Shown here: positions 35,796 to 43,573 of the stretch, piece after piece
Layout: each line of letters opens with the position of its first letter
How positions within the stretch are numbered: the first letter of the stretch is position 1
DNA from: JAXMDC01 sp046349035
Lineage (GTDB): Bacteria > Pseudomonadota > Alphaproteobacteria > Rhizobiales > Kaistiaceae
Length of the DNA: 64,000 nucleotides
Direction of reading: 5' to 3'
Assembly (NCBI GenBank): GCA_046349035.1
Contig: JAXMDC010000002.1
Span: 1,068,722-1,132,721, forward strand
The notes under the pieces: generated by a model
Seen by the model: only the letters and a program-made list of their open reading frames with translations
Database searches by the model: none
Told to the model about the DNA's origin: nothing
Program-made: the position numbers and the translations under genes

Positions 35796-36260
35796 ATGAG
35801 CCTCGCTACCGGAGATTTAGCTCCCGATTTCACGCTACCGACCAATGGCGGCGGCTCGGTAACTCTATCGGCGCTGCGGGGCCGGCCTGTCATCGTCTAC
35901 TTCTACCCCGCCGACGACACACCGGGCTGTACCATTGAGGCGAACGACTTCTCTCGCTCCAAGCCGCTTTTCGACAAGTTAGGCGTTGAAATCATTGGCA
36001 TCTCTCCGGACAGCGCGGAAAGCCACGACAAGTTCTGTCGCAAATATGACCTCTCGATCCGCCTAGCTGCCGACGAGGGGAACAGGGTTGCCTCGGCTTA
36101 CGGGTCCTACGGCGAGAAATTGACGTTCGGGCGCCGCCATACGGGCGTTCTCCGGACAACATTCCTTGTGGACCGGCAGGGGCGCATCGCCCAGATCTGG
36201 CCGCAAGTCAAAGTGGCTGGCCACGCCGAGGAAGTCCTCGACGCGTGCGCCCGACTATAA
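35796..36260 (+). CDS. bcp: Peroxiredoxin, Bcp/PrxQ family
   Basis: 154 residues from ATG 35796; the frame is open from 35697 but the extra part is basic and unlike the family. Thiol peroxidase that reduces hydrogen peroxide and organic hydroperoxides. The peroxidatic Cys45 is in DDTPGCTIEANDF. The Cys50 used for resolution in E. coli Bcp is Asn here, but Cys81 (HDKFCRKYD) lies 36 residues after Cys45, the spacing of PrxQ proteins that resolve through helix alpha-3. It is likely cytoplasmic. The gene precedes the M23 peptidase by 95 bases. Confidence 0.93.
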   Translation: MSLATGDLAPDFTLPTNGGGSVTLSALRGRPVIVYFYPADDTPGCTIEANDFSRSKPLFDKLGVEIIGISPDSAESHDKFCRKYDLSIRLAADEGNRVASAYGSYGEKLTFGRRHTGVLRTTFLVDRQGRIAQIWPQVKVAGHAEEVLDACARL

Positions 36261-36355
36261 GAAGCCGCCTCCGAAGAAAATATTAACCTTACGCCGTTCA
36301 AATACATGCGTGTCGGCCGATTGGCCGAGGTGCCCCCGAGTATCGGTGCCCGCGC

Positions 36356-37660
36356 ATGTCCATGGCTCGACATCGAACCGCCCCGCGATCGCATCGTAGG
36401 CCGCCACCCGCGCGTGTGGTCCACGCCCGAGGCGTCAAATCTGGAGCCTCGCGCTCGCGGCCCTGGCTGGCAATTGTCGGCGGGTTCGGCGGTGTACTCG
36501 TCACGGCCGTCTTCATCTCCGCCACCGCCTACCTGGTCTTTCGCGACAGCCTGCCCGTTCAGCAGCCGCTCGTCGACGACGGGATCGCACGGTTTGCCTA
36601 CGACGACCGCCTTGCGGAAATTCGCGAGGAGATCGACCGCCTCACCAGTCGTCCCGTCATCGACAACAGTGCAATTGAGAACGCGGTCCAGCGGCTGCTC
36701 GGCCGCCAAGCGACCCTCGACGCCCGACAGGACCTCATCGTTGACTTGAAGGCCATGGCCAAGCGGGCCGGGATCGATTTCACGGCACCCGTCCCGCCGT
36801 CCCCGGCAGCAATCGCTGTGCCCGCGACCGTCGACGCAACTCTGATTACCGGCGGGATACAACCGACTGCCGCACTCTCCACCGACCCCCCGCTGACGAC
36901 TCTGGTGCTGCGGGGGAACTCCGAGCCCACGCCGGCGGCAGCTCCTCCGAGCGTGGAGGACCAGTTGACTGTGGCCACGACCTCGCTGGACGACATAGAG
37001 CGTCAGCAGATCGCGTTTGTGCGCGCCGTGTCGGGCAACCTTGCGAACCGCACTTTGCAGATCACATCGGTCATCGAGGGCCTAGGCCAGAAGGTGCCAA
37101 TGCGCACCCCGAAGCGTGCCCTGCGTGAGGGCGGGCCTTATGTGCCGGCCGCACCGGATGCCAATGCTGTCGCTTTCCGCGACGGCATCACCGCCATCGC
37201 CGACGGCATTTCGACTTTCCAAGCTGCGCGCGAGGCAGCCCGAACATTGCCGCTCTCCCGTCCGGTGACCACCGAGGCGACCTCTAGCGGCTTCGGCGAA
37301 CGCTCAGATCCGTTCCTCGGTTACGCGGCCATGCACGAGGGCATTGATTTCCTCGCCGAATTCGGCGCGCCGGTCACCGCCACGGCGCCCGGCGTCGTGA
37401 CGGCCGCCGGCCCTAATGGCGGCTACGGCAACATGGTCGAGATCGACCACGGCAATAATATCGTTACCCGGTACGGGCATCTCAGCCAGATCTTGGTCAA
37501 GACCGGAACCAAGGTGTCGGCCGGCATGGTCGTCGGCAAGGTCGGCAGCACCGGCCGCAGCACTGGCCCGCACCTCCATTACGAAGTCCGCGTCAAGGAG
37601 CGCGCCATCAATCCGGGGCCATTCCTGCGGGCCGGCGGCACCCTTCGCTCAGTTCTCTAA
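36356..37660 (+). CDS. M23 (LytM) metallopeptidase with membrane anchor
   Basis: 434 residues. Basic cytoplasmic N-terminus, one membrane helix (~38-60), a charged coiled-coil stretch (~75-130), a Pro/Ala-rich linker, and a C-terminal M23 domain (~310-430). Zinc ligands are present: HEGIDF (His and Asp) and HLHYEVRV (HxH). It would cleave peptide crosslinks of peptidoglycan or, as a divisome/morphogenesis factor, regulate an amidase. The gene ends one base before the convergent prfB stop. Full zinc site suggests an active enzyme rather than an EnvC-type activator. Confidence 0.9.
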   Translation: MSMARHRTAPRSHRRPPPARVVHARGVKSGASRSRPWLAIVGGFGGVLVTAVFISATAYLVFRDSLPVQQPLVDDGIARFAYDDRLAEIREEIDRLTSRPVIDNSAIENAVQRLLGRQATLDARQDLIVDLKAMAKRAGIDFTAPVPPSPAAIAVPATVDATLITGGIQPTAALSTDPPLTTLVLRGNSEPTPAAAPPSVEDQLTVATTSLDDIERQQIAFVRAVSGNLANRTLQITSVIEGLGQKVPMRTPKRALREGGPYVPAAPDANAVAFRDGITAIADGISTFQAAREAARTLPLSRPVTTEATSSGFGERSDPFLGYAAMHEGIDFLAEFGAPVTATAPGVVTAAGPNGGYGNMVEIDHGNNIVTRYGHLSQILVKTGTKVSAGMVVGKVGSTGRSTGPHLHYEVRVKERAINPGPFLRAGGTLRSVL

Positions 37661-37661
37661 A

Positions 37662-38793
37662 TCAGGCGAGGTCCTCGACCTTTTGCCCCCCGCCCCCGCC
37701 GATCCGTTGCGATAGTGCCGCCTCCATGAAACTCTGCAGATCGCCGTTCAAGACGTCCTGAGGGCTCGTGCTTTCCACGCCCGTCCGTAGGTCCTTCACG
37801 AGCTGATAAGGCTGCAGGACATAGGACCGAATCTGGTGACCCCAGCCGATATCGGTCTTCGCCGCCGCGCCCGCGCTGGCCTCTGCCTCGCGCTTCTCCA
37901 ACTCAAGTTCGTAGAGGCGAGCGCGAAGCATCTTCCAGGCCTCCGCCCGGTTCTTGTGCTGGGAACGATCGCTTTGGCACTGCACGACAATGCCAGTCGG
38001 CATGTGCGTCAGGCGGACAGCAGAGTCGGTCGTATTAACGTGCTGACCGCCAGCGCCCGACGAGCGGAAGGTGTCGGTGCGAACATCGGCGTCGTTGATC
38101 TCGATTTCGATCGCATCGTCGACCACCGGATACACCCACACGCTAGCGAACGAAGTGTGCCGCCGCTGATTGGAATCGAACGGTGAGATGCGCACGAGAC
38201 GGTGGACGCCCGACTCCGTCTTCAGCCAGCCATAGGCGTTCTCGCCCTTGATCAACAATGTCGCCGATTTGATCCCGGCCTCTTCGCCGTCGTGTTGCTC
38301 GAGCAGCTCCACCTTGTACCGGTTCTTTTCCGCCCAGCGGCTGTACATCCTTTGCAGCATCTGCGCCCAGTCCTGGCTCTCGGTTCCGCCCGCGCCGGCA
38401 TGGACTTCAAGGTAGGTATCATTGCTGTCCGCCTCGCCAGACAGCATCGATTCGATCTGACGCTGGCGCACTTCCTCGACCAATGCTGCCAACGCCGCTT
38501 CTGCCTCGGCGATAACCTGATGGTCGCGTTCTGCCTCACCGAGCGCAATCAGTTCGACATTGTCAGCGAGCCCTTGAGTCAGCCTCTCGACGCCGCCGAC
38601 TTGCCCCTCCAGCCGCGTTCGCTGGCGCATCACCTCCTGGGCACGGCGAGCATCGTTCCAGAGCTTGGGATCCTCGGCGGCGCGGTTCAGCTCGGCGAGT
38701 TTGATCTTGGCCGCATCGAGGTCAAAGATGCCTCCTCAGCAGGGCGATCCCCTGCTCGATTTCGGAAACGATTGTCTGCGTCTCAGCGCGCAT
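37662..38793 (-). CDS. prfB: Peptide chain release factor 2, with programmed +1 frameshift
   Basis: RF2 terminates translation at UGA and UAA. Translation starts at ATG 38791-38793, runs 23 codons to CTT, meets an in-frame TGA (38722-38724), and continues in the +1 frame as GAC CTC GAT. The full product has 376 residues. The anticodon-like SPF is at residues 203-205 (VRISPFDSNQ) and the catalytic GGQ at 248-250 (GAGGQHVNT), nearly the positions of E. coli RF2. Without the frameshift only a 23-residue peptide or an N-truncated protein would result. It is downstream of mrcA but separated by a terminator. It is a normal gene, not a pseudogene. Confidence 0.97.
38721..38736 (-). promoter_or_regulatory. 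prfB programmed frameshift signal
   Basis: AGGAGGCATCTTTGAC on the minus strand: an internal Shine-Dalgarno-like AGGAGG three bases before the slippery CTT, then TGA followed by C, a weak termination context. It matches the E. coli element (AGGGGGTATCTTTGAC) in layout, with a stronger Shine-Dalgarno. Low RF2 lets ribosomes pause at UGA and shift +1, so RF2 tunes its own synthesis. Confidence 0.95.
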
Positions 38794-38832
38794 ATCCCCG
38801 CCACTCCAAACGGTGCGAGAGCAAGAAATGGG

Positions 38833-38861
38833 AGCGGCCCCTGCCATCGCCAGGGGCCGCT
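38833..38861 (-). terminator. Rho-independent terminator of mrcA
   Basis: Perfect 11-bp inverted repeat AGCGGCCCCTG / CAGGGGCCGCT with a 7-base loop, beginning 22 bases after the mrcA stop codon on the minus strand and followed by CCCATTTCTT. The U-tract is broken, but the stem is very stable. It separates mrcA from prfB, whose start lies 39 bases further on. Confidence 0.75.
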
Positions 38862-38883
38862 TCAAAGAAACCGCCAAAGCGGG

Positions 38884-41451
38884 TCAATAAAGGCCGCCGA
38901 GGCCTCCGGCAACGGCCCGATCGGCGTCCGGCGCCACGGTCAGCGGCCGCCCGCGCCCGTCGACAGCGCCGATGATCGAGTAGGAATCCGGCGGGCCGGT
39001 TCCCGGCTTGTAGGACTCCAGGATAACGTCCGCGCCTTCGCTGGTATTGGCACGCAGGCCCGTTCTCCGGTCGATCGGCAGCATGGTCATGCCGGGCGGC
39101 ACCTTGAACGGGATCGGCGCCTTGTCAGCCAGCGCGACCTTCATGAACTCACCGAAGATCGGCGCGGCGATGATGCCACCCGTATTGCCTGTGCCGAGGG
39201 AACGGGGCTTGTCGTAGCCGAGATAGACACCGACGACGAGGTCCGGGGTGAAGCCCACGAACCATGCGTCATGGTAGTCGTTGGTGGTGCCGGTCTTGCC
39301 GGCAATCGGCTTCCCGACCGCTTTCAACACGGTCGCCGTGCCTCGCTGGATAACGCCCTGCATCATCGACGTGATCTGATAGGCGGTCATCGGGTCCAGC
39401 ACCTGATCGCGCTCGTCGATGATGGTCGGCTCAGCCTGGTTCGCCCAGTCGGTCGCCGTGCACTGCTGACACTGCCGCGCATCCGCCTGGAAGATCGTCT
39501 TGCCGTAGCGGTCTTGCACGCGGTCGATCAGCGTGGGTGTGATCTTGCGCCCGCCATTGGCGATCGTGGCGTAACCGGTGACCATCTTCATGACCGTCGT
39601 CTCGCCCGCCCCGAGGGCCATGGAGAGAAGCGGGTCGAGGTGGTCGTAAACGCCAAATCGCCTCGCGTACTCGACCACCAGCGGCATGCCCATGTCCTTG
39701 GCCAAGCGCACTGTCATGACGTTCCGCGACAACTCAATGCCAGTGCGCAACGTCGAGGGCCCGAGGAAGTCGTTGGCGTAGTTCTCCGGCACCCAGGGTG
39801 GAAGTCCTGGCCCCTGGTCGATCTCGATCGGCGCGTCCATAACCACTGAGGACGGCGTGTAGCCATTGTCCAATGCCGCCGAATAGACGAACGGCTTGAA
39901 CGACGAGCCCGGCTGCCGCATCGCCTGGGTTGCGCGGTTGAATTGACTTTCATCGAACGAGAACCCGCCGACCATCGCCAGCACACGCCCGGTCTTGGGG
40001 CTCATGGCGAGAATCGCCCCGTTGATCTCCGGTACCTGCCGCAGCCGGAACTGTCCCGTGGTGCCCGGCAACGCCTCCACGTAGATAACGTCGCCGACGG
40101 ACACGACATCCGACGGCTGGCTGACGCCGCGCCCGGCCTTCGGGCCGGTGTTCCATCGGGCCCACTTCATTTCGCCGAAGGCGATAGTTCCTGTCTCGCG
40201 TGTTGCGGTGAGTCGCCCGCCAGCGTCGCGGGCCGGCTGCAGCCCGATCTGCGCGGCATCCTTGGTAACCCCGGTCACGATGGCGAGCCGCCACTCGCGC
40301 AGGTCCGTTAGCTTCGGAACTTCACCAACCGCCTTGCCCCATTCCGTACCGGGGGGCAAATCGAGGTGCTTGACCGGACCGTGGTAGCCCTTCTGCATGT
40401 CATAGGCCAACAGCCCGTTCATCAACACGCGCCGGGCAAGAATCTGCATCTGCGGCTGCAGTGAAGTCCGCACCGAGAGACCGCCAGTATAGAGCTTCTG
40501 CTCGCCGTACATGTCGTACAGCTGCCGGCGCACCTCCTCGGTGAAGTAATTGGCCGTATCGACGGCAATCCCGTCGGTATCTCGCAGCTGCTCCGGATAG
40601 GCCGTCTTGAAATAGTTGAGGTAGGGCGGATCGAACGCCTTGGCCGTAAATACTGGCGCACGTTCCTTGCGCGTCTTCGCCCCGAGGGGAGCGGCTTTCG
40701 CAGCTTCACCCTCTTCGGCTGTAGCGTAGCCATCCTCGACCATGCGATCGATCACATAGTTACGCCGGTCGATGGCGCGATCGACGTAGGATTGCCCCTT
40801 GAACGGGTTGTAATTGTTCGGCCCCTTCGGCAGGGCCGCGAGGTAAGCGACTTCCGCCAGCGTCAGCTCGTGCACCGACTTGTCGAAATAGGTGAGAGCA
40901 GCCGAAGCGATACCGTAGGAGCCAAGGCCGAGAAAGATGTCATTGAGGTAAAGCTCAAGGATCTTCTGCTTGTTAAGGACGTGTTCGATTCTCACCGCGA
41001 GAATCATTTCCTTGATCTTGCGGCTGAAATTCTGGTCCGGTGTTAGGAAGAACCCTCGCGCGACTTGTTGAGTGATGGTCGAAGCGCCAACCAGTCGCCT
41101 ACCACTGCCGAGATAGGCGACGTCGGTGAGCACCGCGCGGCCGATGCCGACATAGTCCAACCCCGAGTGGCTGTAAAAGTTCTTGTCCTCTGCAGCGACA
41201 AATGCCTGCTTCACGCGCTCCGGGATGGACTCGATCGGCAGGTAAAGGCGCCTCTCGCGCGCGAACTCGGCGATCAATTCGCCGTCGGCCGCGTGCACCC
41301 GAGTCATCTCAGGCGGCTCGTAGCGCAGCAAAGCGTCGTAGTCGGGAACGTCTTTGACGAGCCCAGACACATACCAGGCGGCCCCAGCCGCAAGAGCAAG
41401 GAGAAACACGGTGCCTATCCCAAAAAGGTAGCCGATGAAGCGTAGGAACAT
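38884..41451 (-). CDS. mrcA: Penicillin-binding protein 1A (bifunctional)
   Basis: 855 residues. Inner-membrane anchored by a helix at ~5-30. The glycosyltransferase GT51 domain follows (~55-230: AAEDKNFYSHSGLDYVG, STITQQVARGFFL, KIKEMILAVRIEHVLNKQ). The transpeptidase domain has the active-site Ser in QPGSSFKPFVYSAAL, then SRNVMT and KTGTTNDYHDAWFVG. An OB-like insert lies between, as in class A PBP1a. It polymerises and crosslinks glycan strands. The upstream 287 bases separate it from amiC on the same strand; both are cell-wall genes and may share a transcript. A terminator follows. Confidence 0.96.
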   Translation of the reverse strand: MFLRFIGYLFGIGTVFLLALAAGAAWYVSGLVKDVPDYDALLRYEPPEMTRVHAADGELIAEFARERRLYLPIESIPERVKQAFVAAEDKNFYSHSGLDYVGIGRAVLTDVAYLGSGRRLVGASTITQQVARGFFLTPDQNFSRKIKEMILAVRIEHVLNKQKILELYLNDIFLGLGSYGIASAALTYFDKSVHELTLAEVAYLAALPKGPNNYNPFKGQSYVDRAIDRRNYVIDRMVEDGYATAEEGEAAKAAPLGAKTRKERAPVFTAKAFDPPYLNYFKTAYPEQLRDTDGIAVDTANYFTEEVRRQLYDMYGEQKLYTGGLSVRTSLQPQMQILARRVLMNGLLAYDMQKGYHGPVKHLDLPPGTEWGKAVGEVPKLTDLREWRLAIVTGVTKDAAQIGLQPARDAGGRLTATRETGTIAFGEMKWARWNTGPKAGRGVSQPSDVVSVGDVIYVEALPGTTGQFRLRQVPEINGAILAMSPKTGRVLAMVGGFSFDESQFNRATQAMRQPGSSFKPFVYSAALDNGYTPSSVVMDAPIEIDQGPGLPPWVPENYANDFLGPSTLRTGIELSRNVMTVRLAKDMGMPLVVEYARRFGVYDHLDPLLSMALGAGETTVMKMVTGYATIANGGRKITPTLIDRVQDRYGKTIFQADARQCQQCTATDWANQAEPTIIDERDQVLDPMTAYQITSMMQGVIQRGTATVLKAVGKPIAGKTGTTNDYHDAWFVGFTPDLVVGVYLGYDKPRSLGTGNTGGIIAAPIFGEFMKVALADKAPIPFKVPPGMTMLPIDRRTGLRANTSEGADVILESYKPGTGPPDSYSIIGAVDGRGRPLTVAPDADRAVAGGLGGLY

Positions 41452-41738
41452 CGCCGCGGGCCCTCAGGCGGTTCGCGGGCGAGCAGCGGCGACTGCCGAA
41501 TCCTGCCCCGCCAGAAATCGGGCCGAGGGAGCAGAAGTGGCAGCCTGTCGAAGTTGCCGAAAGACCCTGATCAACAAACCTAACCTTTCAGCGACCGGTC
41601 GCCGCGAGCCTACGCGGCCCGCTTCGACCGGGAAACACCCCCAACCTACAACGAAAGGCGTTTGTGGAGAAACTAGGGCATGTTGCGAAATTGGATAACT
41701 GCCGGAATTTCTGGCAACCCGGCGCGGCCCATCTCCAC

Positions 41739-42962
41739 TCACCGCGGCGCTGCCGCTTTCGCCAAGCGCGGGGCGAAAAATGCGTCGATGGCGATCACCA
41801 CCGCGTCGGCCGTCCGTTCGCGCCATTCCGCCGAAAGCAGGGCCTTTTCGTCCTCCGGATTCGAGATATAGCCGAGTTCGATGAGGGCCGAGGGGATCTC
41901 CGCGGCACTGAGAACCCGGAAGTTTGCCTGCTGGTGCGGGACCTTGGAGAGACGCGCCCTCTCGCCGAACGCCTTGACGAAGAACTGTGCGAACTGGATC
42001 GCGAAATTCTTGGTCTCGCGGCGCGTCAGATCAAGAAGAATGTCCCTGACCTCGTTGCCGTCTTCGGCGGCCAAGTCGACGCCGGCGAGGACATCCGACC
42101 GGTTCTCCGCCTCCGCCATGGCTGCCGCGGCCTTGTCGGATGGCTGCTCGGACAGAGTGTAGATGGCAGCACCGCGCACCAGATTGGCTCCGTTGCCGGT
42201 GGCTGTGTTGGCGTGGACCGACAGCAGCAAATCGGCGCGATGTGAACGGGCGAAGTCGACGCGCGCCTGCAGCGAGAGGAAAGTGTCGTCGGCGCGTGTC
42301 TCGTAGACGTCGTAGCGCCCGGTCCGGGCCAGCCGGTCGGCCAGCACCCTTGTGAACGCCAAAACAATGTCCTTCTCGACCGCCTGTTTGGTGCCGCGCG
42401 CACCCCCGTCGATGCCGCCGTGGCCGGCGTCAAGGACGACCGTCGGCCGCCCTGTCCGCGGCGAAGGCGCTGCGACGCCGGGGGCCGGTGCTTCCGGCGC
42501 CCGAGTATCGCGAATCGCTGCCAGGAATTCCGGTCGACCGGTTGGCACCAGGTCGACGACCAGCCGCGCCGGGTCGTTTGCGGTTGCCGCCGCCACGAAA
42601 AACCTCTCGACCCGCACAGGGCCGGTGAGGTCGGCAACGAGCCGCGACTTCCCCTTGGCGATCGAGCCGAAACGGAACGCCGCGATCAACCCGCGGCCCT
42701 TGGCCCCGGTCCCAGTCGGTAGCGAGAACTGAACGTCCGGCAAATCGACAACGACACGGTATGGATCGGCCAACGTGAATACGTTCACCTCGACCGGGTC
42801 GGATAGATCGACAACAAGCCTCGTCCGGCCGGAGTCGCCGACGATTCGGGCATCTCGAATCACCCGCGCAGCGGGCTCCGCCGCCGCATAGCCAAGTGCT
42901 AAGCAAGCCACCAATAGGCCAAGCAGCACACCGAACCAGTGCCCCGCCCGCCGGCAGCCCAT
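41739..42962 (-). CDS. amiC: N-acetylmuramoyl-L-alanine amidase (AmiC-type)
   Basis: 407 residues from ATG 42960-42962, where the signal peptide (to about AAA, residue 28) begins neatly; ATG 42998 is an alternative. An AMIN domain (~30-140) probably targets the septum. The Amidase_3 domain (~173-400) has zinc ligands His181 and Glu196 (VLDAGHGGIDGG, VEKDIV) and His250 (LLLSVHANT), and the catalytic Glu in ALIELGYISN. It cuts the amide between MurNAc and the stem peptide to split daughter cells. It lies upstream of mrcA and is divergent from rne. Confidence 0.92.
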   Translation of the reverse strand: MGCRRAGHWFGVLLGLLVACLALGYAAAEPAARVIRDARIVGDSGRTRLVVDLSDPVEVNVFTLADPYRVVVDLPDVQFSLPTGTGAKGRGLIAAFRFGSIAKGKSRLVADLTGPVRVERFFVAAATANDPARLVVDLVPTGRPEFLAAIRDTRAPEAPAPGVAAPSPRTGRPTVVLDAGHGGIDGGARGTKQAVEKDIVLAFTRVLADRLARTGRYDVYETRADDTFLSLQARVDFARSHRADLLLSVHANTATGNGANLVRGAAIYTLSEQPSDKAAAAMAEAENRSDVLAGVDLAAEDGNEVRDILLDLTRRETKNFAIQFAQFFVKAFGERARLSKVPHQQANFRVLSAAEIPSALIELGYISNPEDEKALLSAEWRERTADAVVIAIDAFFAPRLAKAAAPR

Positions 42963-43573
42963 GCCTTGCTTGACCTCGCTCGCCGCCAAGATTCTCATTG
43001 CCGCCCGTGGCCAACACCGAATCTTGGCCAAGTTATGGTTAAGGGAGTATTGTCGCCTCGCCTAAACTGTTGGCTTGCCAAGCCGCGGCCGCGCTCATAA
43101 ATACCAAGTCGCGGAGTCAAGCACTCCCGCGGCCGGCTTCCGGTTTCGGTTGGGAAGGTCGTCTAAGGATCGCCTTCGCGCGAGTTGCGTGGAGCACCCT
43201 CGGGTCACCGATCCCCAAGATTCGCGTTGCGGATCAAGCTAAGGCCCGGGTTCCCTGCCGGACAGTAACCGGAGCACGGGAGAGTCAGCGCGTTCCGCCA
43301 CGGGCAAGCGACCAGACGGTCGTCGCACCCGACCACCTAATGCCGAAACGGCATCGGGAAAGACATGTTGCGAGGCAATGGGCCGACGGGAGTCACTCAG
43401 GTCCAGGCGATCCGACCAGCGGAGGCAAGCCGAAGGGCTCGGCCGCCGGGCGGGACATTCGCCCCTCGTATTCGCCAACTTCACAAACAATCAGCCGGCC
43501 GACTGGTGCCACTGGATAAGCGGCGGAGCAATCCCTGCTTACATCCTCGCCATGGCCGAGGAGATTCCGTTAC
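42963..43573. other. Long divergent leader between amiC and rne
   Basis: About 610 GC-rich bases with no convincing gene. A bulged inverted repeat CGCGGAGT / ACTCCCGCG lies near 43110-43129, without a U-tract. The region must hold both promoters. It may include a long 5' untranslated region of rne, as such leaders mediate RNase E autoregulation in enterobacteria; I see no specific motif that proves this here. Confidence 0.45.

Noticed and set aside
38722..38724. In-frame stop near the prfB start as a sequencing error or pseudogene
   Set aside because: The surrounding bases form the standard prfB frameshift signal, and the rest of the gene is complete.
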